Positions 7,340 to 14,710 are shown, counted from the stretch's first letter. The stretch is 18,295 nucleotides of DNA from Clostridium sp. (GCA_023664325.1 JAMPFS010000052.1:1-18295), one strand, 5' to 3'. Notes: generated by a model not told the origin, from the sequence alone. Numbers and translations are program-made.

Positions 7340-7780
7340 TTATTTTATAATGTCCGGCTGTGCCGTTACCTTTACGCTGACCTCTAAGATATGTGAACGG
7401 TCAACGTATGGAACGCCCATTGCCAGAAAGGCTTCTTTAATAATGTCAACAATCGCATCTGTCTCGCCATTTTGTGGGATTAAACCCTTCGGGATTTCGA
7501 TTTTGTTGATAAAATAATGAACCTTTAAATCACCGTCATGCCGATCGCCTTCGGTGGCTTCTGTAACCTCGATTTGTACCGTATTGCCGTCAATATATAA
7601 CCCGTAACCGATTGGCACGTCAAAAGAGCCTCCACCCCGCTCATATAAGACCATGTTCCGCTCCCGGTCGATCGTCCACCAGCCGGGATTTAACGCATCT
7701 CCCGTCATGCTTGTGAAAGCGATAGAACGAAAGAATTCTTTATCCTTGTTCTCTGTGATTTCTTCACTGACAAATGCCAT
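7340..7780 (-). CDS. Hypothetical protein, 146 residues
   Basis: I do not recognise this family. It is a soluble protein without signal peptide or membrane segment. The composition looks like a mixed beta-rich fold: GWWTIDRERNMVLYERGGG at about 33-51, a glycine-rich IGYGLYIDGN, and several alternating strands, ending in a helix AIVDIIKEAFLAMG and a last strand. The start at 7780 is chosen because a very strong GGGGGAGGG lies just upstream; the frame stays open for 96 more codons, but that part contains the leader hairpin and promoter and has no protein-like character. It precedes the EAL gene on the same strand by 67 bases and may be cotranscribed with it, so a role near c-di-GMP signalling is possible but unproven. 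Confidence 0.75.
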   Translation of the reverse strand: MAFVSEEITENKDKEFFRSIAFTSMTGDALNPGWWTIDRERNMVLYERGGGSFDVPIGYGLYIDGNTVQIEVTEATEGDRHDGDLKVHYFINKIEIPKGLIPQNGETDAIVDIIKEAFLAMGVPYVDRSHILEVSVKVTAQPDIIK

Positions 7781-7810
7781 CGTGTTCCCTCCCCCTATGT
7801 CGTTCGTTAG

Positions 7811-7847
7811 GCGATTGCGAAATGCTTTTTGCGGGTTTCGCAATTGT
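7811..7847 (-). promoter_or_regulatory. Leader hairpin of the 146-residue protein mRNA
   Basis: ATTGCGAAA (7814-7822) and TTTCGCAAT (7836-7844) form a perfect 9-bp inverted repeat, extended to about 12 bp by G-U and C-G pairs to 7811-7847, with a 13-base loop. It falls between the putative minus-strand promoter and the start codon at 7780, about 15 bases upstream of the ribosome binding site. There is no adjoining T run, so a control element or protein-binding site is more likely than a terminator. Confidence 0.45.
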
Positions 7848-7859
7848 TTGATGTAAATT

Positions 7860-7888
7860 ATTTTATCATGACAGGCAAAAAACGTAAA
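7860..7888 (-). promoter_or_regulatory. Putative promoter of the 146-residue protein gene
   Basis: On the minus strand TTTACG (7888-7883) is followed after 17 bases by TAAAAT (7865-7860), with a TG one base upstream forming an extended -10. The -35 matches four of six bases. Transcription would begin near 7853 and include the hairpin at 7811-7847. Confidence 0.4.
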
Positions 7889-7972
7889 GAAAAAGATTTC
7901 TGATTTTGCGGATGCCAATTTGTGGTTATGTTTGAAAATAGCGGAAAAGGAATCGCTAAATAGCTGGTTTTG

Positions 7973-7981
7973 TGTTATACT
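7973..7981 (+). promoter_or_regulatory. Extended -10 promoter for the helical-repeat/methyltransferase operon
   Basis: TGTTATACT (7973-7981) is an extended -10 element: TG, one base, then TATACT at 7976-7981. No good -35 is visible 17 bp upstream, as is common for extended -10 promoters. Transcription would start near 7988, placing a leader ORF with a strong ribosome site at the front of the mRNA. Confidence 0.5.
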
Positions 7982-8012
7982 GGGTAGAAAAGAACGGAAA
8001 ACGGGAGGTGCA

Positions 8013-8039
8013 ATGCCAAAGATGCAGCGGGAGAAATGA
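8013..8039 (+). CDS. Eight-codon leader ORF abutting the helical-repeat gene
   Basis: A very strong Shine-Dalgarno sequence, GGGAGGTG (8003-8010), precedes the ATG at 8013, which opens the peptide MPKMQREK and stops with TGA at 8037-8039. The next gene's ATG begins on the very next base and in the same frame. The leader therefore looks like a translational coupling device, or the true gene starts here and carries an in-frame TGA. Only the sequence layout supports it. Confidence 0.4.
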   Translation: MPKMQREK

Positions 8040-9440
8040 ATGACAAAAAAGGAATTTAAACGTGCCATGCAGTGTGGGCTTGGCAGATGTATTCAGGAAT
8101 TGAAAACCTCCGGCAATATCGGGAAGTACCGTGATATTGTCTTATGGGGATGTACGCATAAGATTACTTATGATACGCAATGTGAGGGAACCAAAAGCAA
8201 TTATTTATACCAGATGGTAAAGTGTTATCCAGATGAGGATTTCTTTATTGAGGCAGTGATACCCTGTTTTTACAGGAGTCTTCACAAATCGGATTGGAGC
8301 TTTGACCAGTTTTGCGAGTTTTTAGGACTGTTTGCGGGGGAAGGGAATCCGGCGGCGCTTCGGGCATTGCAGGAAAATTACAGGCGGATGTACGCTGTTT
8401 TAAAAAACGGAACCAAGCAGTTGGCAGGCAAAAGATTGCCGATACGTGACAATTTTGAGAATCTCTGTATCACGATTGTTAATATGGAAGCTTACAGGGA
8501 AGACTGCGAGGAGGCTTATTTTCGGGTGGTAGAGGATTTGGGAAATTTGATGCTTGATAATCCTTTGTTTGAGACGTGGAGCTTTGACTGGTTTCAGGCA
8601 TGCTGGGAAGATGAATTTGGAAAAGCGCAGATTTACAGGCGGTTAAAGGAAAGAGCCAGGACCTCCAAAGGAACGGAAGTTTATTTTGCTGCGATGCAAA
8701 GGGAGGAAAAGAACCGGAGCGAACAGCGGGAAACACGCAGGGAACAGGCGGAAAATGTGACAGCCGGGGAGATTTACCAACAGTTACAAAATGGAGGCAC
8801 AATGGATCGGTTCCGCTGGGTTACGCTGGCACCTTCCATGCGAAGAAGGGGAAATGAAAAAGAGGTAGAAAAACTGGCGGCGTTTTATCAGCGGGAAAGT
8901 GATTTGGCATTAAAAAGCCGGCTGCTCCGTTTGCTGGCAAACCGGCATTGCGCGGATTTGCTGGATGTGGAAACCGTGATTGCCGATTCCAAATCGGAGA
9001 ATACCGCATTGCAGGAAAATGCTTTTCGCGCACTGGAATTTATGACGGACGTGCGGGTACACCATTATGCATTGGAACTGCTGCAAAAAAATGAGCATTT
9101 GGAAGATGTGATCTATATGCTTGCCAATAATTATACAGCGGCAGATTGTGATATTCTGGTATCTCTGGTAAAGGCACTGCCGGTTACGGTTCAGGAAAAG
9201 AATGTCCACTGGCATGGCGCATTTACGGCAGTTTTGAATTTATTGGAGACTAGAGGCATAAAACGTCCTCCGAAGGAATTGTTATTCTATATGTATGAGA
9301 ATACGTTATGCTCCTGCTGCTGGGAATCCATATTAAGGGAAATGAGCCGTAGAAAAATGCTCACCAGAGAGATAATAGAGGAATGTTTATATGACAGTAA
9401 TGATGAGATACGGGAGTTTGCAAAAAAGCGGTTGGTATAA
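8040..9440 (+). CDS. Helical (HEAT-like) repeat protein of unknown function
   Basis: A 466-residue soluble, mostly helical protein. The C-terminal half (about 250-466) reads as short antiparallel helix pairs like HEAT repeats, for example the ENAFRALEFMTDVRVHHYALELL stretch broken into two helices and the final DSNDEIREFAKKRLV. The N-terminal half is helical and rich in aromatic residues and cysteine; a charged region around 218-240 separates the halves. I do not recognise a named family or catalytic motif; a scaffold or protein-binding role is the general expectation for such repeats. GGGAG (8029-8033) lies six bases before the ATG, inside the leader ORF. A methyltransferase gene follows after 32 bases, so the two probably form an operon. 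Confidence 0.75.
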   Translation: MTKKEFKRAMQCGLGRCIQELKTSGNIGKYRDIVLWGCTHKITYDTQCEGTKSNYLYQMVKCYPDEDFFIEAVIPCFYRSLHKSDWSFDQFCEFLGLFAGEGNPAALRALQENYRRMYAVLKNGTKQLAGKRLPIRDNFENLCITIVNMEAYREDCEEAYFRVVEDLGNLMLDNPLFETWSFDWFQACWEDEFGKAQIYRRLKERARTSKGTEVYFAAMQREEKNRSEQRETRREQAENVTAGEIYQQLQNGGTMDRFRWVTLAPSMRRRGNEKEVEKLAAFYQRESDLALKSRLLRLLANRHCADLLDVETVIADSKSENTALQENAFRALEFMTDVRVHHYALELLQKNEHLEDVIYMLANNYTAADCDILVSLVKALPVTVQEKNVHWHGAFTAVLNLLETRGIKRPPKELLFYMYENTLCSCCWESILREMSRRKMLTREIIEECLYDSNDEIREFAKKRLV

Positions 9441-9472
9441 AATAATGCTGCCCGAAAGGAGGAAACCGTTAT

Positions 9473-10066
9473 TTGAAGAACATAACGATTGATTATTATA
9501 ATAAAAATGCAAAAGCGTTTGCTGAGAGAACAGTCGGTGCGGATATGAGCATTTGCCAGAACAAATTTTTGAGCCGGTTGAAAGCGGGAAGCTGTATTTT
9601 AGATGCAGGATGCGGAAGAGGGAGAGACAGCAAAATCTTCTTAGAGAGGGGATTTCGTGTGGAGGCGATGGATGCTTCGGAAGAAATGTGCCGGATTGCC
9701 GCAGAATATATCGGTCAGCCGGTAACCTGCATGAGATTTGAGGAATTAACTGCCGCATCCCGCTTTGACGGAATTTGGGCATGTGCCTCCCTGCTTCATG
9801 TGGAAAAATGCAGGCTGCCGGACATACTTTTAAGGTTTCATAGGGCATTGAAGCCGGACGGAATCCTGTATGCATCGGTTAAGTATGGAGATGCGGAAGA
9901 GGAACGGCTGGAGCGTTTCTTTAGCGATTATCATCTGGATGAGATGGAAAATGTATTTTTGCAGGACGACCTCTTTGAATTGCTGGACAGCTTTGAGACC
10001 GAGGATGTACGCCCGGATTATCGGGATAAGCCATGGGTAAATATTATCGTAAAGAAAAAGAAATGA
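9473..10066 (+). CDS. Class I SAM-dependent methyltransferase
   Basis: A 197-residue protein with the SAM-binding motif I ILDAGCGRGRDS (about residues 42-53), the acidic motif II end VEAMDAS, a GIWACASLLHV segment as motif IV, and the post-motif RALKPDGILYASVKYG. The ending RPDYRDKPWVNIIVKKK is typical of small single-domain methyltransferases related to the TehB/UbiE-like group; the substrate cannot be told. The start is TTG at 9473, supported by AAAGGAGG (9455-9462) ten bases upstream; no better ATG lies before the conserved region. It follows the helical-repeat gene by 32 bases on the same strand and converges with the transglutaminase-type lipoprotein gene. Confidence 0.85.
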   Translation: MKNITIDYYNKNAKAFAERTVGADMSICQNKFLSRLKAGSCILDAGCGRGRDSKIFLERGFRVEAMDASEEMCRIAAEYIGQPVTCMRFEELTAASRFDGIWACASLLHVEKCRLPDILLRFHRALKPDGILYASVKYGDAEEERLERFFSDYHLDEMENVFLQDDLFELLDSFETEDVRPDYRDKPWVNIIVKKKK

Positions 10067-10098
10067 ACTGTCATAACCCCAAATTGCCTTTTATCCGT

Positions 10099-12450
10099 TC
10101 AGTCATTTGGATCATTGTGAGATTCCTGCCCGCCCTTTTTCTCCAGACAAATGACACCCAGGCGGTAATAGCCCTGAATTTCCGTCTGCTCCAAATTTTC
10201 CATAATCTCTTTTACGATTGACTGGAATTCGGCATTAGTCAAATCGGCATCTGTGCGAAGCACCGCTTTTTTCCCAAGAGAAAGCTCCTGCACAAAAGCC
10301 TTTGCAATTTCGTCTTTCTCATAATATTTATCCGCCAGACGATAATATTCCAGTTTATCGGAATCAGCCAAATACTGTCCTAGATTGTTATCACACAGGC
10401 AGCGGTCATTTTCCTTTAGTACCGCTTCAGCCACTTCATCTGACACATTCAGCATAACGTTTGCAATCTCCGGGTCATCATTACTTGTCACGTCTACCAC
10501 ATACCATTCCCCGTCAATCCTGACCTTATTCCATGCATGGTTCTGCTTTCCGTTTAATGTTCCTGTCACAACAATGCTTTCCACTCCCAGAGCTTTGGAT
10601 AATAATTGAAACGCACCTGCATAGGCAAGGCAGACACCTTTCTGTTTAACCAAAGCGCCAAAAGGCGTCATCGAATCGGAGTACCCCTCCGCTTCGCCTG
10701 GTGACATATCATTATCTGATGTCTGATTATCATAATCCACAGTATCACACAGATAGGCATTGATTGCCAATACCTTGTCCAAATCCGTCATTCCCTCCTC
10801 TTCAAGCTCTCCGGCCACAAACTCCACTTGTTCCATGACCTGCTGCTGTTTCCTGCTCCTTGTCGCCCTGTCTTCTTCATAACTTACAGCCAGTACCTCT
10901 CCCTGTCCCAAAACCGATATTTCCTTTACGGCCGGAATGAGCGGATTTTGATAATATGCCTCATAAAACGCATCCACGATCTCTTCCTGGTCGGATACCG
11001 CCTGCATATCCGAAATGCGAATCTCTTCATCGCCTGCCAACAGACAGGCGGCAAGAAAACGGCTGAGATTTGTCGTGCCTGTCGGATGATCCAGCATATT
11101 CCCAAAACTCTCCAGCGGATTCTCTTCGCTGCCTTCGTCCTCTTTTTCCGCTGCACTTCCCTTTTCCGAAATGTTCCCGCCTGCGCCTTCTTCCAGTCGC
11201 ACAGCAACCTCTACATTTTTCAGCAGCCCTGTCATTTTACTTTTCAGAATATTCTGCCGTGTTTGCAGTTCTTCCAAATCCTTCTGGTAAGTATTCCGGT
11301 CAAACCGTTCGATATAAAAACTTCCCTCAAACTCTGTACCCTCTACCATATAGGGAAGCTGTAGCATTTCCTTCACACGGTCTCCGTCGTCAACATTTAC
11401 CGGTTCTGCCTCCTCTATTTTATAACAGAGCAGCCGCTGCGACATGGTTCCGTCACAAAGCCGCACCCACTGGTATCTCGATAATAAGTCTATACTTCCG
11501 GCAAATCGTGTCATGCCAAATTCACCGTCATTTCCGTTTTCCTCTTCACAAAAAGGCAGTCTCCCCGCCATTTCCCGCTTTGGAATTAGGGTACTCACCA
11601 TAGACGTCCCCGCTTTGTTCACGGCAATTACACCATAGTAATATTCCCGATCATCTTCCTCTGCCGTATACAGTTGAAACTCCCGATTCATCGTATCCCC
11701 TGTGTCCTCCGGCTGCCATATGGTATCCGCCGTTTCTGCGACAATATCGCAGCTTTCATAAAATCCGCTGATTTCATCATCCTTTGTCAGATAAGTGGCC
11801 TCCACAATGAGATAGCGCTCTGCAGCCTCTACCGGCTCCCAGGAAAGCATGCCATTCCCATATTCTGATACTTCAAATTGAAAATTTTGAACCCTGTCCA
11901 GCTCCCCCTCAATCTCAATCTGCGTAACCTCCGGATCGTCTAACTTCTCACCGGTCTGTAAATCCAGCCATTTCACAAGATACATTCTGCCGAGATTACC
12001 CCAATCCTGATTTTCCCCTTTTTCAAACAGAAAATAATCCGAATGTTCATATTCCCGTAAAAAAGCCTTATCGGCAAACAGCGTGGACACATTCAGCAGC
12101 GGATAGTCCGGCGGCAGCAGCGAAAGCGTTTTTTGCTCCTTATCCCATCTATATTTGCAGTAGATTTTATGGTTCAAGTTCCGGTCCTGATAAAGCTCCA
12201 CTGCATCATCATAGTATTCGATTCCCATTGCCGAAAAGTCGATATCCGCCTGCAAAACTACGGGGCTGGAACGGTCATAACCCGCTTCCTGCTGTTCCAC
12301 CGTTCCAGCCTCTCCTTCCTCATACGGTTTGCCCGTTTCTTCCGCCCCATTCTTTGTCACGGTTTCCCCGCACCCTGTCAACTGCAGGAAGAAAACACTG
12401 AGCAGCACACCGCACATGATCCGCTTTATCCTGCATATCCTCATTTCCAT
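10099..12450 (-). CDS. Transglutaminase-like lipoprotein with FN3-like domain
   Basis: A 783-residue exported lipoprotein. The signal peptide ends in the lipobox LTGC (C27). An FN3-like beta domain lies around 190-300 (the stretch with GMLSWEPVEAAERYLIVEA and YYYGVIAVNKAGT). A glycine and glutamate-rich linker lies near 425-450. The C-terminal transglutaminase-like fold has the full triad: C607 in KGVCLAYAG, H638 in QNHAWNKV and D653 in VVDVTSND. Members of this superfamily act as cysteine proteases, peptidases or crosslinkers; the substrate here is unknown, presumably in the cell envelope. It is the last gene of the ECF sigma operon, starting 11 bases after the upstream stop. The nearest GGAG is 14 bases before this ATG, unusually far, and a six-codon ORF intervenes; M3 at 12444 is an alternative start. 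Confidence 0.88.
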   Translation of the reverse strand: MEMRICRIKRIMCGVLLSVFFLQLTGCGETVTKNGAEETGKPYEEGEAGTVEQQEAGYDRSSPVVLQADIDFSAMGIEYYDDAVELYQDRNLNHKIYCKYRWDKEQKTLSLLPPDYPLLNVSTLFADKAFLREYEHSDYFLFEKGENQDWGNLGRMYLVKWLDLQTGEKLDDPEVTQIEIEGELDRVQNFQFEVSEYGNGMLSWEPVEAAERYLIVEATYLTKDDEISGFYESCDIVAETADTIWQPEDTGDTMNREFQLYTAEEDDREYYYGVIAVNKAGTSMVSTLIPKREMAGRLPFCEEENGNDGEFGMTRFAGSIDLLSRYQWVRLCDGTMSQRLLCYKIEEAEPVNVDDGDRVKEMLQLPYMVEGTEFEGSFYIERFDRNTYQKDLEELQTRQNILKSKMTGLLKNVEVAVRLEEGAGGNISEKGSAAEKEDEGSEENPLESFGNMLDHPTGTTNLSRFLAACLLAGDEEIRISDMQAVSDQEEIVDAFYEAYYQNPLIPAVKEISVLGQGEVLAVSYEEDRATRSRKQQQVMEQVEFVAGELEEEGMTDLDKVLAINAYLCDTVDYDNQTSDNDMSPGEAEGYSDSMTPFGALVKQKGVCLAYAGAFQLLSKALGVESIVVTGTLNGKQNHAWNKVRIDGEWYVVDVTSNDDPEIANVMLNVSDEVAEAVLKENDRCLCDNNLGQYLADSDKLEYYRLADKYYEKDEIAKAFVQELSLGKKAVLRTDADLTNAEFQSIVKEIMENLEQTEIQGYYRLGVICLEKKGGQESHNDPND

Positions 12451-12461
12451 AAGCCAAACAT
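12441..12461 (-). CDS. Six-codon ORF bridging two genes by stop-start overlap
   Basis: Directly after the TAG of the upstream gene comes an ATG (12461-12459) that encodes MFGLWK and ends with TGA overlapping the ATG of codon 3 of the lipoprotein (ATGA). The GAGGAG at the end of the upstream gene is correctly near this ATG but far from the lipoprotein start. It may serve reinitiation. It could also be chance. Confidence 0.25.
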   Translation of the reverse strand: MFGLWK

Positions 12462-13118
12462 CTACTCCTCTGTTTTTGTCGTTTCTTTGAACAATTTCCG
12501 AATGCAGGCGGTCATTTCCCGCTCGCTTACCTGCCTACCCTCCAGATAATAATACTGATCCGATTGCGCAAACGCCGCAAAGAGAACGGTTTCACCGTCT
12601 AACTCCCCTTTTGCCAGATAGACTGCCGTCCCTTTTATTTTTTGCGGTCTTGTCTGGTACAACGGCTGGTATCCAATGTTTTTTACCGTTCCGGACAAAA
12701 TGGTTACCGTTCCCTGTCCGGTTAACCGCTCTGACCGCTTTGCCGCTCCGTCAAAAAGATAAACACCGCCCTCATCAACCCCCAGATAAGAATTCCTTTC
12801 CTCTCCAAAACTCTTTTGCAGGTCTTCTGTGCCACTATCGCCGACAGCAGACACTGCACGCAAATCATAATAAATGATACGCCTGTCCTGCCTCCATATT
12901 CCGCCTGCTATCAGCAAAAGAACTGCCAGCACAGCGGCATAATAAAGCCGCTTTCTTCCTCCCTGCCTGCCAAAAGCCCTGTTTCGCCTTGTACCGCCTG
13001 CAGTGGATTGATTGGCATTCCTTTGCCCGGAAATGTCCTTTATCCTGGAAACAGTGTCTTCTGTCAGTGTCTTTGACGGATGCTGTCTGTCCATAAATGA
13101 TTTATAATATTGTTTCAT
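12462..13118 (-). CDS. Single-pass membrane protein, probable anti-sigma factor
   Basis: A 218-residue protein with a charged, unstructured N-terminal part (1-57), one transmembrane helix at about 58-75 and an extracytoplasmic beta-rich region with the strands VYLFDGA, TVTILSGTVKNIGYQPLYQ and YYYLEGRQVSE. No zinc-binding anti-sigma motif is seen. Its position directly downstream of and overlapping an ECF sigma gene, together with the topology, makes an anti-sigma or sigma-regulatory role likely (inference from context). The ATG at 13118 is chosen because GGAGGAG lies about seven bases before it; a TTG two codons earlier is possible. It overlaps the sigma gene by 17 bases, so the two are translationally coupled. 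Confidence 0.7.
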   Translation of the reverse strand: MKQYYKSFMDRQHPSKTLTEDTVSRIKDISGQRNANQSTAGGTRRNRAFGRQGGRKRLYYAAVLAVLLLIAGGIWRQDRRIIYYDLRAVSAVGDSGTEDLQKSFGEERNSYLGVDEGGVYLFDGAAKRSERLTGQGTVTILSGTVKNIGYQPLYQTRPQKIKGTAVYLAKGELDGETVLFAAFAQSDQYYYLEGRQVSEREMTACIRKLFKETTKTEE

Positions 13119-13608
13119 TGTCAAACTCCTCCCCTAGTTTTCTGCCGAGAAGCGCCCGCCCTCTGGCAAGCTGTGACTTCACCGTACCTTCCTTTCGTTT
13201 CAGGCATTGGCTGATTTCCTTTATCGAGAGTTCTTCATAATAGTATAAATGTATAATGCTTCTATATGTTGGCGGCAGACTTCTTACCGCTGTATATACC
13301 CTCCATTCCATTTCCGATGAACCATCTGGCAGCGCTTCACCCCATTCATCATTTAACGGCAAAGTCTGCTGCTTCATCATTTTTCTTCTGTGTGTTTTTC
13401 CACAGTTCACCGTCACCCGTATCAGCCAGTTTCGGATATGCTCCCGGCTTTCCAATTTGTGTATAGACTGCACAAGACGAAGGAAAACCTCCTGAAAAAT
13501 ATCTTCGGTGTCCTCCTTCGTTCTTCCATATATCATGGCCATACGATATACCATGTCACTGTATTCCTTTACAATCTGCTCAACATCAAATTCCGGTCTG
13601 TTCTCCAA
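13102..13608 (-). CDS. ECF-type RNA polymerase sigma factor (sigma-70 family)
   Basis: A 168-residue two-domain sigma factor. Region 2 (about 12-78) contains DTEDIFQEVFLRLVQSIHK at 33-51 followed by HIRNWLIRVTVNCGKTHRR, the -10 recognition and core-binding part. Region 4 (about 105-155) contains LPPTYRSIIHLYYYEELS and the helix-turn-helix KEISQCLKRKEGTVKSQLARG for -35 recognition. No regions 1 or 3, as in the ECF group. The start is TTG at 13608, set by AGGAG (13620-13616) seven bases upstream. It is the first gene of a three-gene operon with the probable anti-sigma protein and the transglutaminase-like lipoprotein, so it probably responds to an envelope signal. Confidence 0.92.
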   Translation of the reverse strand: MENRPEFDVEQIVKEYSDMVYRMAMIYGRTKEDTEDIFQEVFLRLVQSIHKLESREHIRNWLIRVTVNCGKTHRRKMMKQQTLPLNDEWGEALPDGSSEMEWRVYTAVRSLPPTYRSIIHLYYYEELSIKEISQCLKRKEGTVKSQLARGRALLGRKLGEEFDNETIL

Positions 13609-13642
13609 GGTTTTTCTCCTGTTTTCAAGCGATTTATTCCTG

Positions 13643-13735
13643 CGGGCAATGAGCTAAGTGCCGTGCTTGCACGAGCATTTGGCGAATGCCGCAAGGGTCA
13701 ATAACCCTGCTGCTTGCAGCGGGGTTATTGACCGC
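13643..13735. repeat. Multi-hairpin intergenic repeat (REP-like)
   Basis: Three consecutive hairpins lie in the leader of the sigma gene: CGTGC-TT-GCACG (13662-13673), GCATT-TGGCG-AATGC (13675-13689), and a long one from 13697 to 13732 in which GTCAATAACCC pairs perfectly with GGGTTATTGAC and continues through a T-G wobble into GCTG/CAGC, about 17 pairs in all. The core TGCTTGCA occurs in the first and third. There is no T run on either side, so it is not a normal terminator. The build resembles REP/BIME-like repeats or a small non-autonomous element; only a genome search can show whether it is dispersed. Confidence 0.55.
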
Positions 13736-13765
13736 CAGCCTTATGCCATAAGTACAATATGGATA

Positions 13766-13794
13766 AGTGTAACATCTGCCCAAAAACATTTCAA
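13766..13794 (-). promoter_or_regulatory. Putative sigma-A promoter of the ECF sigma operon
   Basis: On the minus strand TTGAAA (13794-13789) and TACACT (13771-13766) are separated by 17 bases; they match five and four of six consensus bases. Transcription would start near 13759 and give a leader of about 150 bases that contains the whole multi-hairpin repeat. Confidence 0.45.
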
Positions 13795-13827
13795 CCCCTT
13801 CAGACATTTCTACTGCCGTTTGCGGCC

Positions 13828-14547
13828 TTAAAAATCCTCATTCGCCAGTTTGACTTCGACCAACTGATTTTCATTGAACGTAAAACTAATGTACTTTGAA
13901 GCATATTCGACTTCATAATCGGCAAAAGCCATTCCGTCGGATTCCGAAAAATTTGTCGGCTCCCCGTATGCCGCTTTCATGTCCTCCACGGTAGATACTT
14001 CGGATTGAATGCCCTTCGGCAGCACAAAGGTCATATTTCCATCCGTATTATAATACATATTAACCGACATCGCTGTCGCCGTGCAGACCCGATAAGGCTG
14101 CGGGTTGCCTGTTTCATTGGCAACGCTTACCTGTATCTCGCAGTTTTCGCGATAGAATGTAAGCATTGGATCAAGGGTGTAGGCATCCAGCTCACCATCA
14201 ATATCTCCGTCCAGCTTCCAGCCCCGTTCTACCAGTGTTTCCACATCCATAGGCAGTTGATAAAGCTCCCCGTTTATCAAAAGCTGATAGCTGTATAAAT
14301 CATCTGACAGTTCTCCGAACTCCTGCGTACTGCTTCCGGCATCCGACAAATCCTCCGTGTCAGCCAACTCCTCTGTATCCGGCTCTTCCGGTACGTCCTC
14401 GGTCGTTTCTTCTGTGTCCTCTGCCAAATCCTCTGTGACTTCTTCCGTGACTGCAGATTCCCCTTGTCCAACATCTGATGCCCCACAGCCTGTGACACAA
14501 AGCAGCATCAAAAAAATGCACCCTTTTGCAAAAAAATTCTTTTTCAT
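13828..14547 (-). CDS. Acidic lipoprotein of unknown function
   Basis: A 239-residue lipoprotein. The signal peptide MKKNFFAKGCIFLMLLC ends in the lipobox VTGC (C21). Residues about 30-80 are a low-complexity linker very rich in glutamate, aspartate and threonine, which would hold the domain away from the membrane. The folded part (about 83-239) has strands such as YSYQLLINGELYQLP, a DMKAAYGEP segment and a final YISFTFNENQLVEVKL, a pattern common in small substrate-binding or inhibitor-type lipoproteins of Clostridia; I do not recognise a named family. AAGGAG lies close upstream of the ATG. It lies upstream of the ECF sigma operon on the same strand, separated by 219 bases with a separate promoter and the repeat. 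Confidence 0.8.
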   Translation of the reverse strand: MKKNFFAKGCIFLMLLCVTGCGASDVGQGESAVTEEVTEDLAEDTEETTEDVPEEPDTEELADTEDLSDAGSSTQEFGELSDDLYSYQLLINGELYQLPMDVETLVERGWKLDGDIDGELDAYTLDPMLTFYRENCEIQVSVANETGNPQPYRVCTATAMSVNMYYNTDGNMTFVLPKGIQSEVSTVEDMKAAYGEPTNFSESDGMAFADYEVEYASKYISFTFNENQLVEVKLANEDF

Positions 14548-14583
14548 ACGTGTTCTCCTTTTTATAATAATTTCATTTATTAA

Positions 14584-14633
14584 TACTCAGGAAAACGGCA
14601 AAAGGTTGCATTTTTATTAAAACAAAATGCAAT
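14584..14633 (-). promoter_or_regulatory. Inverted repeat and possible ECF-type promoter upstream of the acidic lipoprotein
   Basis: TTGCATTTT (14606-14614) and AAAATGCAA (14624-14632) form a perfect 9-bp inverted repeat with a 9-base spacer. On the minus strand the near arm runs into TGCAACC-TTTT and, about 17 bases later, AGTAT, which resembles the AAC -35 core and GTAT -10 of ECF promoters. It may be an operator over the lipoprotein promoter, or a terminator hairpin for the gene upstream. The rest of 14548-14710 shows no gene. Confidence 0.3.
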
Positions 14634-14710
14634 AAATATCTTGAAAGAAAAACTTGAGCTTCGCAGAAACAAATCGGATACAGAAAGAAGGCGTCTGCAT
14701 TCTGTCCTTT

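Noticed and set aside
7781..8068. N-terminal extension of the 146-residue protein by 96 codons
   Set aside because: The extension covers the leader hairpin and promoter, reads as low-quality sequence, and the strong ribosome site is placed for the ATG at 7780.
10828..11603. Long plus-strand open frames of about 177 codons opposite the lipoprotein gene
   Set aside because: They are antisense shadows of the well-supported 783-residue lipoprotein; no ribosome site or domain is visible.
13815..13826. GCCG/CGGC hairpin after the acidic lipoprotein gene as terminator
   Set aside because: Only four pairs and no T run on the minus strand.
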